Program-made: the position numbers and the translations under genes
Origin: Armatimonadota bacterium
Lineage (GTDB): Bacteria; Armatimonadota; JAAZEB01
Reading direction: 5' to 3'
Assembly: GCA_012512265.1 (NCBI GenBank)
Contig: JAAZEM010000024.1
Span: forward strand, 1-62,424
DNA: 62,424 nt
In this document: positions 52,031-61,080 of the stretch, in pieces
How the letters are laid out: every line of letters begins with the position of its first letter
How positions within the stretch are numbered: position 1 is the stretch's first letter
The notes under the pieces: generated by a model
The model's input: the letters and a program-made list of their open reading frames with translations, nothing else
Told to the model about the DNA's origin: nothing
Database searches by the model: none

Positions 52031-55000
52031 TGGCCAGCGGCGACTTCGCGCATCTGCACGTCCACACCGACTACTCGCTGCTCGACGGCGCCAGCCGCGT
52101 CTCCGACCTGGTGCGCCAGGCGGCCGAGTGGGGGATGCCCGCCCTGGCGATCACCGACCACGGGCACATGATGGGCGCCATCGACTTCTATGACACCTGC
52201 CGCCAGGCGGGAGTGAAGCCCATCGTGGGCTCCGAGGTCTACGTGGCGCCTCGCAGCCGCTTCCAGAAGGACCCTGGGCTCGACCGGCACGCCTCGCACC
52301 TGACGCTCCTCGCGATGAACGAGGAAGGGTACCGTAACCTGATCAAGATGGTCAGTGCCGCGTCGCTGGAGGGCTTCTACTGGAAGCCGCGGATCGACCG
52401 GGAACTGCTCGCCGAGCACCACGAGGGTCTCATCGTGCTCTCCGGGTGCATGAAGGGCGAGTTGGCACAGCACGTCATCAAGGGCGAGGAAGCCGCAGCC
52501 CTGCAGGCGGCGCAGTGGTACCGGTCGCTCCTGGGGGACCGCTTCTACCTGGAGGTCCAGGCCAACGGTATCCCCGAGCAGGACCTGGTGAACCGCGGCA
52601 TGGTGGCCCTTAGCGGCCGGCTGGGCATCCCCCTGGTAGCGACCAATGACGTGCACTACCTCGCGCCGCACCACGCCGACGTGCAGGACGTGCTGCTCTG
52701 CATCCAGACCCGAAAGACGCTCTCCGACAAGGACCGGTGGCAGTTCGGAACGCAGGAGCTCTGGCTGAAAGACGCCGAGACGATGGCGCGTGCCTTCGCC
52801 GAGCGCCTCGACGCGATCCGGAACACGGTGGAGGTCGCGGACCGCTGCAACCTGGACCTCGACTTCTCCTTACGTCTTCCCCACTTCGAGGTGCCTGCCG
52901 GCTACACGCCGGAGACCCACCTGGCAGAGCTTGCCTGGGAGGGTCTGCGCCGCCGCTACCAGGACTCGACCGCCGACTCTGCGGCTGCGCGCCTGCGCTA
53001 CGAGCTGGACGTGATCAACGACAAGGGCTTCGCCAGCTACTTCCTCATCGTGTGGGACTTCGTGCGCTTCGCCCGCGACCGGGGGATCCTGGCGCAGGCC
53101 AGGGGGAGTGCTGCCGGCGCCATCACCTCGTACTGCCTCGGCATCTCGCACGTCGAGCCGCTGGCGAACCACCTCCTGTTCGAGCGCTTCCTGCGCGTGG
53201 ACGGCAAGAAGATGCCCGACATCGACGTGGACTTCCCCGACGCCCGCCGCGGCGAGGTCCTCGACTACGTGATTCGCAAGTACGGCTCCGAGCACGTCGC
53301 CCAGATCTGCACGATCAACCGCATGGGCGCCCGCCAGGCCATCCGTGACGCCGGCCGCGTCCTCGGCCTGCCGGTCGGCCTCGTAGACAAGATCAGCAAG
53401 AGCGTTCCCTTCAACGGCACCGTGGACGACGCCTATGAGACCGCCGTGGCGGAGACGCCCCAGGGCCGCTTCCTCCTCAACACCGCCTCCGACCTGGAAG
53501 GGCTGGCCCGCAATGCCGGGGTGCATGCGGCCGGCGTGGTGATCTCCGCGCTGCCGCTCACCGAGGTGGTGCCCCTGATGCGCAACACCGAGTCTTCGGT
53601 GCCGACCACGCAGTTCGACTGGCGCTCCGTCGAGCGCGTCGGCCTCCTGAAGATGGACTTCCTTGGGCTCAACTACCTCACCGTGGTGGACGTGTGCCTG
53701 CGTGCCATCGAGGAGACGACCGGCCTCCGGCTCACGCTGGAGGAGGTTCCGGCAGGTGACGAGTCGACCTACGCGCTCCTCTGTGCCGGTGAGACGACCG
53801 GCATCTTCCAGCTTGAGTCGGACGGCATGCGCAAGCTGATCCGCAGCCTCCGGCCGCGCGAGTTCGCCGACCTCATCGCCCTCGTCGCCCTCTACCGGCC
53901 GGGGCCGTTAGGGTCAGGCATGGCCGACGACTTCGTGAACCGCAAGCATGGCCGGGCCGCTATCACCTACCTCACCCCTGCTCTGGAGCCGATCCTCGCT
54001 CGCACCTACGGGATCATCGTCTACCAGGAGCAGGTGATGCGCATCGCCATGGACCTGGCCGGCTTCGACCCGATCAACGCCGAGGGGCTCCTCAAGGGCA
54101 TGGGCAAGAAACTGCCCGAGGTGATGGCGAAGTACCGCGGGCTGTTCGTGGTCGGCGCCGTCGAGCGTAGCATCCCCGGGGAGACGGCCGCCCGGCTCTA
54201 CGACCTGATGGCCTACTTCGCCGGCTACGGCTTCAACGCGTCGCACGCAGCCGCCTACGCCCTCCTGGCCTACCAGACGGCCTGGCTCAAGCGGCACTAC
54301 CCGGCGCACTACTTCCTCGGCCTCCTCGAAGCGCACGCCGGCGATGCCGAGAAGGTCGCCCTCTACGTGGCCGAAGCCCGCCGTGTCGGCATCCCCGTCC
54401 TGCCGCCGGACGTAAACACGAGCGGCCCGGCGTTCCAGCTCGAACCAGATGGCGATCGTTGGAGTATCCTCGCCGGACTCAACGGCGTCGACCGCGTGGG
54501 CGACGGCGGTGTGCAGCAGGTCATCGAGGGCCGGCAACATGGGCCATACCGAGGCCTACTCGATTTCTGCGCCCGCATCACCGACGCCCGCAAGCTGAAC
54601 AGCGCCGCCATCGCCAGCCTCATCTCCTGCGGTGCCTTCGACTGGACCGGCCAGGAGCGCAAGGTGCTGGTCGACGCACTCGACGATGTCCTCTACTTGG
54701 CGACCAAGCTACGCAAGCAGCACCCGCCTGACGAGATCGCGCGCATGGACCTCCCGGCACCGCAGCCGCGCCAGCGCAGGGTGAAGGCCGTAGAGGAGCC
54801 GGCACTACCGCAGCCGCCCGCCGAGACCCAGGGGCAGCATGTCTTCGTTACGGTGGGCGAGGGGTTCATCGGCTCGCCGGCCCATGCCTCACTGCAGCTC
54901 ACCGCCGCGAGGCATCCAGGACGCTACCCTCTGGTGGTCTCCGACGGCAAGCAATATGAGGTGGGGCCGGCCGTCGAGCCCACGCAGGCGCTCCTGGCCC

Positions 55001-55086
55001 GTGCCCGCGCCATCAGCGGGGGAGCGGTCGAGGTCCGCGTAGGTCACGCTGACGATGGCTCGGCTGGTGAACCCGAGGAGCGCTGA
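52030..55086 (+). CDS. dnaE: DNA polymerase III alpha subunit (DnaE-type), phage-encoded
   Basis: 1018 residues. N-terminal PHP domain (HLHVHTDYSLLDGASR; ITDHGHMMGA; IVGSEVYV) keeps most of its metal His/Asp residues, so a proofreading or structural role is possible. The polymerase core has PDIDVDFPDARRGEVLDYVI (catalytic Asp pair) and KMDFLGLNYLTV. The finger region is RPGPLGSG, and tandem helix-hairpin-helix follows (GYGFNASHAAAYALLAYQT). It is shorter than the E. coli enzyme at the C-terminus, where the OB and tau-binding parts seem reduced. It lets the phage copy its DNA with its own replicase. Confidence 0.95.
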   Translation: MASGDFAHLHVHTDYSLLDGASRVSDLVRQAAEWGMPALAITDHGHMMGAIDFYDTCRQAGVKPIVGSEVYVAPRSRFQKDPGLDRHASHLTLLAMNEEGYRNLIKMVSAASLEGFYWKPRIDRELLAEHHEGLIVLSGCMKGELAQHVIKGEEAAALQAAQWYRSLLGDRFYLEVQANGIPEQDLVNRGMVALSGRLGIPLVATNDVHYLAPHHADVQDVLLCIQTRKTLSDKDRWQFGTQELWLKDAETMARAFAERLDAIRNTVEVADRCNLDLDFSLRLPHFEVPAGYTPETHLAELAWEGLRRRYQDSTADSAAARLRYELDVINDKGFASYFLIVWDFVRFARDRGILAQARGSAAGAITSYCLGISHVEPLANHLLFERFLRVDGKKMPDIDVDFPDARRGEVLDYVIRKYGSEHVAQICTINRMGARQAIRDAGRVLGLPVGLVDKISKSVPFNGTVDDAYETAVAETPQGRFLLNTASDLEGLARNAGVHAAGVVISALPLTEVVPLMRNTESSVPTTQFDWRSVERVGLLKMDFLGLNYLTVVDVCLRAIEETTGLRLTLEEVPAGDESTYALLCAGETTGIFQLESDGMRKLIRSLRPREFADLIALVALYRPGPLGSGMADDFVNRKHGRAAITYLTPALEPILARTYGIIVYQEQVMRIAMDLAGFDPINAEGLLKGMGKKLPEVMAKYRGLFVVGAVERSIPGETAARLYDLMAYFAGYGFNASHAAAYALLAYQTAWLKRHYPAHYFLGLLEAHAGDAEKVALYVAEARRVGIPVLPPDVNTSGPAFQLEPDGDRWSILAGLNGVDRVGDGGVQQVIEGRQHGPYRGLLDFCARITDARKLNSAAIASLISCGAFDWTGQERKVLVDALDDVLYLATKLRKQHPPDEIARMDLPAPQPRQRRVKAVEEPALPQPPAETQGQHVFVTVGEGFIGSPAHASLQLTAARHPGRYPLVVSDGKQYEVGPAVEPTQALLARARAISGGAVEVRVGHADDGSAGEPEER

Positions 55087-55125
55087 AATGGTCGGGGGCG
55101 GCATGGATTGGGTGAGAGAGGCAGC

Positions 55126-55407
55126 ATGCCCATAGGGAAGGGGGGTGGTAAGAGCGTTCGTTCACCGAGGCAAGGCAACCGGGACCGGGGCATGACCCCG
55201 GCGATGGCGGCCCGTCTCTCGGCAGGGCTGGGCTGTGCGGCGGCTGCACGCAAGCTGAGGATCAGCGAGAGCTACCTGCGGCAGTGCGAGCGGTATGGCC
55301 CGACCCTCTTGGTGATGGAGAAGATGGCAGGTCTCTACCAATGTAGGGTGGATGATCTTGTGACGTTGCGGGAGGGAGTGGTGTGGTACAGACCTAAGAA
55401 CCCTTGA
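55126..55407 (+). CDS. Small XRE-like HTH protein
   Basis: 93 residues with a basic N-terminus (MPIGKGGGKSVRSPRQGNRD) and an HTH at about 30-85 (AARLSAGLGCAAAARKLRIS; LRQCERYGPTLLVMEKMAG). Last gene of the replication operon, 40 bases after the polymerase. Could regulate the adjoining defence or integration module. Confidence 0.6.
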   Translation: MPIGKGGGKSVRSPRQGNRDRGMTPAMAARLSAGLGCAAAARKLRISESYLRQCERYGPTLLVMEKMAGLYQCRVDDLVTLREGVVWYRPKNP

Positions 55408-55423
55408 CTTGCCTAGCGTTCGG
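55397..55423 (+). repeat. 27-base direct repeat, left copy
   Basis: Matches 62232-62258 at 24 of 27 positions (core CCTAGCGTT). Together the two copies bracket the Qat genes and integrase; the right copy abuts the att core. Confidence 0.65.
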
Positions 55424-55444
55424 GGCCGGGGAACTCCCCCGGCC
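55424..55444. terminator. Hairpin between converging genes
   Basis: GGCCGGGG/CCCCGGCC with a 5-base loop, just after the end of the replication operon. It lies before the converging Qat operon's 3' end. The remaining gap to 55655 shows no gene. Confidence 0.55.
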
Positions 55445-55655
55445 TCGTTGGGCTTCACCCCTTACGCTTCGCGCCCTTGCCGGGCTTCGTGGTACCCTGG
55501 TCCTCCCGGTAGGTTCTGCGAGGAAGGAACGCGTCGATCCGGCAGTCATGGAGTGCTGACAACCGAGGACAAGCGGGTGCTACCATAGTCTCGCGGCCAC
55601 ACTTCCGTCCCTGTGGCCGTACCCCTTCTACCCCCGACCTTCGTTGCTTAGGGGC

Positions 55656-56420
55656 CTATCCGCGGGTTCCCTCTTTCTGGAGCGAGGCCCTAAGCAACTG
55701 ATAGTTGGCATACACCGCGTCAATAGTCTCTTGAAGCGGCTGTCTCCAAGCCTTGGCTAGGTGCTGGTAGACATCCATCGCGTCGGTGGGCACTGCAGCC
55801 CGGCTGCCAACACGTACGAAGGGTCCATCTGTCTCGGCAAGTATGCGCTCTCTAGGAATGCGCTCGACAATCTTCTGGCCCTGGGCACCTCGCACCATGG
55901 CTGGGTTGATTGAGAAGTAGTGGCCTCCCTGCACGACATGCTCAAGCGTCCGTAAAGAACCCGAGTACCAATGGAAGATGACGGGAGACATCCTGTGCTC
56001 ATCGAGGGCTGCCACTACGGCGGCCTCCGCTCGTCGCGAGTGCACACTCACGATCTTCCCTTGCCCTGAGATGGCTTGCAGGACTCGGTGGAAAGCGTTC
56101 TCTTGAGTCATCCGGCTACCCACACCTTCAGGCGAGAAGTCGAGCCCGACTTCGCCAACGAAGCCTGTCTCTGGCAGGTACTTGGCAAAGAGACGCCATT
56201 CCCTGTCGGTGAGTGATCGGGCGGCCAGTGGGTGTACCCCAAGTGCTAGGCGCCATAGCCGCTCCCCACCAAGCAATGAACGCAGCCGCTCGAAACCTGA
56301 TGGCAGCGCAGTCATTGCGACCGCAGCTACCTGGGTCCCATCAAGCGAACGGACGACCGCCCGGGGATCTGGGTACTCATCGAGGTGACAGTGGGTGTCC
56401 AGGAGATAGCTCTTCACCAT
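55656..56420 (-). CDS. qatD: QatD, TatD-like metal-dependent nuclease
   Basis: 254 residues, TatD family: LLDTHCHLDEYP (first metal site), GFVGEVGLDFS (Glu), IVSVHSRRAE (His), VIFHWYSGS (His), and LAETDGPFVRV (Asp). It is the fourth gene of the A-B-C-D defence order, seven bases after qatC. In Qat the TatD nuclease is thought to be the DNA-degrading or effector component. Less GC-rich than phage genes around it. Confidence 0.9.
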   Translation of the reverse strand: MVKSYLLDTHCHLDEYPDPRAVVRSLDGTQVAAVAMTALPSGFERLRSLLGGERLWRLALGVHPLAARSLTDREWRLFAKYLPETGFVGEVGLDFSPEGVGSRMTQENAFHRVLQAISGQGKIVSVHSRRAEAAVVAALDEHRMSPVIFHWYSGSLRTLEHVVQGGHYFSINPAMVRGAQGQKIVERIPRERILAETDGPFVRVGSRAAVPTDAMDVYQHLAKAWRQPLQETIDAVYANYQLLRASLQKEGTRG

Positions 56421-56426
56421 GGGCGT

Positions 56427-57788
56427 TCATAGTGAGGCGAAGCGCCGAACCTCTGCGCTAGCGTTCGTCCAAAGTAGCTTGTGCAACTCGGCTAGGCCCT
56501 GGTTCAGGACTCTCTGCAGCGCACGCAGGAGCGCGGGCTCTGGGATCGGCCCGGCAGATAGGAGCGCTCTATCGAGGGAACGCCCGTCGCGCGCGAAGGA
56601 CCGCAGCGCATGGAAGACAGCCCGTGCATCGCTCCCTCGGGCCTCGTTCTGCAGTACCGACATCTCAGTGCAGATGTCGTGATGGTAGGGCGTGGCATCG
56701 GACAATCCGGCTGCCTGGATGGATGCACGACGTATGATGCATGGGAAGCAGTACCCGCAATTGCCGTAAGGCAGGCTGTCGTAGCGTCCCTGCTCGGGGT
56801 GTGCGCAGGAGATCGTCCGATGGATGAGACGCCCCAGCATTTCCTGATTGCGACAGTGGGCCACCACCTCGCCTTTTGTCAGTTCCTGGTAGGGGTTGAT
56901 GATGGGGTTTACGATGCCGGCGGACGCCAAGGCTGATGATAGGCGGTCGAGGAAATACGGGTGCGTTGTTCGCGTGCTGCAACTCCCTCGGCGCGCTGCA
57001 ACCATCGGGGCGTTCAGGGCGATGAAGCCATTCTCAGGCACGTAGAGGGGGATGCTCTGCCCCCGTGCAGAAGCTGCGGCGAGCCCCAACGCGATGAAGA
57101 GGAGCGACCGGCTGCGCGTCGTGCTCTCCCGCGTGGTGGGGAGAGGGTACCGCTGCCGCGCCCGCGGGCCTGAAGGACGCACGAACACATCGACAAAATG
57201 CACCCGTAGGGGGCCGTAATGTCGAGCCAAAGCGCCAGCCAGCGTCCTCTGGACAGGCACGATCAGGGTGCTGTCATGGTGTCCGATCAGGAGGACACGC
57301 AGTCTGCGCGGGTCCTCCAACAGATCAATGGCACCGCACAAGGAGTCGAGGCCCCCAGAGAAGAGACAGACCGCGTCGAAAGGCGGGCGCCGGATGCGCC
57401 CCATCCCCCACGGTCGATTCGCGCCCTGGTACCAGTCTAGATGCCACTCGTCACCCGTGAGGAACGTTAGCGCTTCTGTTAGGGCACCCGTCGCAGGTCC
57501 CCAAGCATCGGTGCTCCGAACGGGGCTTGCGGTGGAAAACTGCCGCGTCCATGAGTCACGTGCCCCCGCCCGAAGCACCGTCTTGTCGGCCGTGTAGACA
57601 GCCGTCGCGAACAGAAGGAAGTCGAAGGCTGTGGTGGTCGGCACCCCAATCCGGGTGAAGGCCTTTCCATACCCTTGGCTTACCGTTGAGCGATCCGCCT
57701 GCGGCAGCACATCGACAACGATGCCACTTTGGTAATCCTCAGGCACCGCAACAGCAGACGCGTTACGGACGAAAACAGGTGTGACCAT
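56427..57788 (-). CDS. qatC: QatC, QueC-like enzyme
   Basis: 453 residues. The C-terminal two-thirds is QueC-like: PP-loop AVCLFSGGLDSLCGAIDLLE near 140, and a zinc site GNCGYCFPCIIRR near 350. The N-terminal 130 residues are an extra domain absent from housekeeping QueC. No queuosine genes are nearby and it lies between qatB and qatD, so a defence role is assigned. QueC-like enzymes in defence systems may modify a protein partner; the chemistry in Qat is not established here. Confidence 0.92.
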   Translation of the reverse strand: MVTPVFVRNASAVAVPEDYQSGIVVDVLPQADRSTVSQGYGKAFTRIGVPTTTAFDFLLFATAVYTADKTVLRAGARDSWTRQFSTASPVRSTDAWGPATGALTEALTFLTGDEWHLDWYQGANRPWGMGRIRRPPFDAVCLFSGGLDSLCGAIDLLEDPRRLRVLLIGHHDSTLIVPVQRTLAGALARHYGPLRVHFVDVFVRPSGPRARQRYPLPTTRESTTRSRSLLFIALGLAAASARGQSIPLYVPENGFIALNAPMVAARRGSCSTRTTHPYFLDRLSSALASAGIVNPIINPYQELTKGEVVAHCRNQEMLGRLIHRTISCAHPEQGRYDSLPYGNCGYCFPCIIRRASIQAAGLSDATPYHHDICTEMSVLQNEARGSDARAVFHALRSFARDGRSLDRALLSAGPIPEPALLRALQRVLNQGLAELHKLLWTNASAEVRRFASL

Positions 57789-57792
57789 CGGT

Positions 57793-58515
57793 CTACGCTC
57801 CTAGCTGGCCGTACGCCGCCTCCAGGAGACCCGCGATGAACTGGCGACCCGCCGGGCCGTTCCACTCCAGCGTGAGCGCGTCGGTACGCGCCATCTCAAG
57901 CTTGACGGTCGCCGCAATGAACGCTTGCAGGTCGCGCTCAACACGGCAAGCGTCCGCAGTCGTGAGCGCACCATCCTGAAGCTGCTTGCCCAGTTCCTGC
58001 ACCATCCGCGCGTATATGTACTCCACGATGAACTGCTCGGTGATGCCCATGACAGCGTCGGAGTCCAGCCCGTTTGCGTAGAGCGCCTCCAGGTCGCTGA
58101 AGGTCTCGGCATCGCCGAATTCCCGCTGCAGCACCGCCAACATAGCCGTCCGTGCATCGGCTTCGTCAAGCGTGCGTCCTGGCCCAGCCAGCCGGTCTAC
58201 CAGGCTCGACAGAAGGGACATCGCGTCGCTACCGACGAGACCGCCTAGGCCAATCTGCTGGAGTCCGGCGGCGAGCCCCCCGCTGGCGACCCCGGAGTAG
58301 AATCCACCAAGGGCCTGGGCTGCGCTCTGCCCGAATGCTGCCGTTGCGCTCGTGGCGCCACCGTGCGCAGCTACATACGCGCCCGTCACCTGTTGCGGCT
58401 GTACTGAGCTGGGCCCCGGCGACAGTCCTCCTTGTCTCGCAAAGCGAGTTGCTACTCCCTTCGCAGTTGGCCAGCCGCCGGATGTCGGTGCGGAGTATGA
58501 ACTGGATGTGCCCAT
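57793..58515 (-). CDS. qatB: QatB, defence protein of unknown function
   Basis: 240 residues. The N-terminus (MGTSSSYSAPTSGGWPTAKG) and the Gly/Ala-rich stretch near 50-90 match the QatB type. The rest is helical (VMGITEQFIVEYIYARMVQE), ending AAYGQLGA. QatB has no known enzyme motif; a Gly-rich flexible end has been suggested as a partner or substrate of the QueC-like enzyme. It abuts qatA without a gap. Confidence 0.88.
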   Translation of the reverse strand: MGTSSSYSAPTSGGWPTAKGVATRFARQGGLSPGPSSVQPQQVTGAYVAAHGGATSATAAFGQSAAQALGGFYSGVASGGLAAGLQQIGLGGLVGSDAMSLLSSLVDRLAGPGRTLDEADARTAMLAVLQREFGDAETFSDLEALYANGLDSDAVMGITEQFIVEYIYARMVQELGKQLQDGALTTADACRVERDLQAFIAATVKLEMARTDALTLEWNGPAGRQFIAGLLEAAYGQLGA

Positions 58516-60459
58516 CTAGCTGCTCCTCGGTTGCTGGAGCGCCAGGGCAGCCGCCTGGGAGAGCTTGGATGCGACCGTCTGATCCACCCATCCCTGGAAA
58601 ACATCCTGTAGCTCTGCCGGCAGTGGCTCGCGTGGCCCCAGCTTGACACGGATCATGGCGGGGAGATCCGTTCGGATTGCTCCCGGCGGCGTGCCCCGTA
58701 GCGCCTGAGCCAGTGCCGGCAATAGTTCACGCTTCTTGGCAGCCAACTCGACGATGGCCGAGGCAAGCTTCCCCTCAAGAGTCCTGGGGTCACGCTGGAA
58801 GCGCCCCAGGAGCGTATCGTAGACGGGGCGCAAGTCATCAGCCGTCATTGCGCCTGCCTGGAGCATTCCGCCGGCACGCTCTGCATCACTCTCTGATTGG
58901 AGCTTACCAAGAAGCTCTTGTAGCGGCTGGCTTAGCCGGCGCGTCGGTGCCGTTGGCGTGAAGACGCGGTCGCGCGCGAAGTGGAAGTACGGACCAAGAT
59001 CCACAGACCTGAGGGGCGGCTCCAACCGAAGCCAATCAGCGATGGTCGCGTTGCCCACCCAGTCCTGTTGCGCGTCGTTCGGACTGGCAGGGCTTCCGGC
59101 TTCACCGGTCCCACCAGCTAGCTCCAGGGCCTCCAGTTGCATGGCGATCCCGCGGCCCACGGCCTGCCACAGGAACAGCTCACGGAAGTGGGTCTCGTGG
59201 AAATACTCCAGGATCATCAGTTTTGCGAGCACCGAGACGTCCAACTCAGTGCCGCGGGCCTTTGCGAGGGTCACCCGTAGTTGCAGAGTATTGAGGAACC
59301 GCTTTATCTGTCTTGGGTTCCCGTGCAAGCCATTGCACAACGTGGGGGCGATCCGCCCGATCAGGGCCATATGCGCTTCGAGTTTGGCACACACTGCCCC
59401 GAGATGCGTCTGCGCAATCCCATAGTTCATCACCACATCCAAAGCGTTGCTACGCTGGTTCTCCATCACGGTAGCGACAAGTTGGGGATGCACATCGGCG
59501 CTGAGGTGCAGTTCGCAGCCCAGCAGGTTCAGGAAGCTCTCTGTCTCTGCCGCCGTGAGCGGGGGGATTCGAATCGGCACCTGGATGAGCTTCTCCAGGT
59601 AGTCTCGTCCAATGTCGAGGGCCTGGCCCGGAACCTCAGGGTAACGGGTTGCAATGGCGTGCTTGATGATCCGCTCATCGGCGCCGATGACGAAGGCCGT
59701 CTTGGGTACAGCCAGGAACAGCCGGAGCGCCTCCAGTGTATTCACGATGTTGGGTGGGAGACACCGATCCAGGTCGTCAATGAAGACGACAAGCACCTTA
59801 ACCTCGAGATGCGTAAGCAGGGCCGCGAAGTCCTGGCGGAACTCGGCAATGCCCTGGGTGATGGTCTCAGGAGGCGGATCCACATCCTTCTTCAGAATGC
59901 CGGGATCGGCTCCTCCGTGCTTTCCCTTAGTCGCATCCGCCAAGTCCGCATCAGCAGGTATGGACTTCTCCTGCTGCGCGAGGTGCTGGACGATGCCAAA
60001 CACACTGCCTGACGCCAACTGCGTGGCGAGAACGGGGTCGTGCTGATACGCGTAGGATGCGGCGATACCCCTCGCCGCTGCTCCCACGAGGCGGAACCCG
60101 TCGATCCTGCGCTTCAGCTTGGCTAAGAGCTGGGCTGCCTGCCGTCCGGCTGTTTCGCCGATCTTCTCAGCGGAGGGACGCCTCTCTTGCAGGGCTGCCA
60201 TCACAGCACCCATCAGGGCGGTCTTGACGTCGTCGTAGTCCTCGTACTGCCAAGGGCTAAAGGAGACACAGATGCAGGTCGGGTCCTCTGCCAGACGTCT
60301 ATGGGCCATCCGCATCAGGCTGGATTTGCCACTTCCCCAGTCGCCGAACACCCCAACTGTGATTGGTAGAAGTGCATCGGCCCGAGCCAGGTAGGTGACG
60401 CTATCCACAAGGGGCCCGAAGCCCAGCAGATCGATCTCGGTTTCGTTATCGTGCCACAT
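58516..60459 (-). CDS. qatA: QatA, KAP-family P-loop NTPase
   Basis: 647 residues. KAP NTPase: Walker A VGVFGDWGSGKSSLMRM near 37, FSPWQYED, and Walker B VLVVFIDDLDRCLPPNIVNT near 235, then the sensor-type FVIGADERII and helical C-terminus. First gene of the Qat operon, probably the sensor or energising component. Its start is abnormal: a 17-bp tandem duplication separates this ATG from the SD (GGTGGAG, 24 bases away), which is correctly spaced for an out-of-frame ATG in the upstream copy. Confidence 0.92.
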   Translation of the reverse strand: MWHDNETEIDLLGFGPLVDSVTYLARADALLPITVGVFGDWGSGKSSLMRMAHRRLAEDPTCICVSFSPWQYEDYDDVKTALMGAVMAALQERRPSAEKIGETAGRQAAQLLAKLKRRIDGFRLVGAAARGIAASYAYQHDPVLATQLASGSVFGIVQHLAQQEKSIPADADLADATKGKHGGADPGILKKDVDPPPETITQGIAEFRQDFAALLTHLEVKVLVVFIDDLDRCLPPNIVNTLEALRLFLAVPKTAFVIGADERIIKHAIATRYPEVPGQALDIGRDYLEKLIQVPIRIPPLTAAETESFLNLLGCELHLSADVHPQLVATVMENQRSNALDVVMNYGIAQTHLGAVCAKLEAHMALIGRIAPTLCNGLHGNPRQIKRFLNTLQLRVTLAKARGTELDVSVLAKLMILEYFHETHFRELFLWQAVGRGIAMQLEALELAGGTGEAGSPASPNDAQQDWVGNATIADWLRLEPPLRSVDLGPYFHFARDRVFTPTAPTRRLSQPLQELLGKLQSESDAERAGGMLQAGAMTADDLRPVYDTLLGRFQRDPRTLEGKLASAIVELAAKKRELLPALAQALRGTPPGAIRTDLPAMIRVKLGPREPLPAELQDVFQGWVDQTVASKLSQAAALALQQPRSS

Positions 60460-60477
60460 ACGTTATCGTGCCACATA
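60444..60477 (-). repeat. 17-bp tandem duplication across the qatA start codon
   Basis: Two perfect copies (60444-60460 and 60461-60477), each containing the start ATG in ATGTGGCACGATAACG. Seventeen is not a multiple of three, so the upstream ATG, which is the one well placed after GGTGGAG, leads into about 51 codons that end in a stop. Confidence 0.85.
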
Positions 60478-60506
60478 GATATGCTCCACCGTCCGGATCT
60501 TATGGT

Positions 60507-60535
60507 ATTCTACCACCTGAATACCGAACAGGCAA
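60507..60535 (-). promoter_or_regulatory. Qat operon promoter TTGCCT-17-TAGAAT
   Basis: On the minus strand -35 TTGCCT (60530-60535), 17-base spacer, -10 TAGAAT (60507-60512). The transcript would start about 40 bases before qatA. Confidence 0.65.
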
Positions 60536-61046
60536 GCAGGCGTGGCATCAGCGAGCGTGCTCTGCTCCCATTACAGGTTTTTCAGTCGCTGGTGCCAGCG
60601 AACTGTGGACGCACCTGTAGGAGTTGGCCCGTGTCCACCTGCCGAACGGATCCCTCAGTCCTACCGATGCAGCCAGACACAGCTTTCGGGCCAGGCCTGC
60701 GCTCTCCTGCCCCCTTCGTGATTCCTGCTACAGCAACTCGGCGGACGGGTAGGGCGCCGTCCTCGGGCGGGGCTCCTACAGCAGTGGGGGGCGTCATGCA
60801 GCAGGTGGTGGACGACCGAGTACAGGGCGCCGGCCTCGGGGCACAGTTCGCCGTGGCATTAGCTCTCAACGCATCCGGGGGTCGGACTGTGGCGCAGACC
60901 CACTTCGGGCACACGCCGGGAAACCACAGGTTGATGAGGTGACTATCCTCCGTGTGGCTGTCCGCTTGGTACGCCCTGCAGCGCGAAACACGCTCGGGGC
61001 CCTGTGCAGTGCATGCACAGGGCGCTCGTCAGCTTGGCAATCCGTT
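60536..61046. other. 510-base gap between qatA and integrase
   Basis: Open frames exist on both strands but have poor composition. Minus-strand CPK- and CPE-containing fragments in different frames may be a decayed zinc-ribbon gene. A perfect 10-bp hairpin GCCCTGTGCA/TGCACAGGGC lies at 60999-61023. Confidence 0.4.
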
Positions 61047-61073
61047 GGGGCCGGGAGATGCCCCCCCGGCCCC
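61047..61073 (-). terminator. Hairpin after the integrase gene
   Basis: GGGGCCGGG/CCCGGCCCC with a 9-base loop, eight bases past the integrase stop on the minus strand; no U-run. Confidence 0.55.
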
Positions 61074-61080
61074 CGTCACT

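Noticed and set aside
56427..57788. Housekeeping QueC for queuosine synthesis
   Set aside because: Extra N-terminal domain, no queD/queE/queF nearby, and canonical Qat order favour QatC.
60582..60914. Minus-strand 110-codon gene upstream of qatA
   Set aside because: Pro/Thr/Cys-rich, no SD, and zinc-knuckle-like fragments are split between frames; at best a decayed gene.
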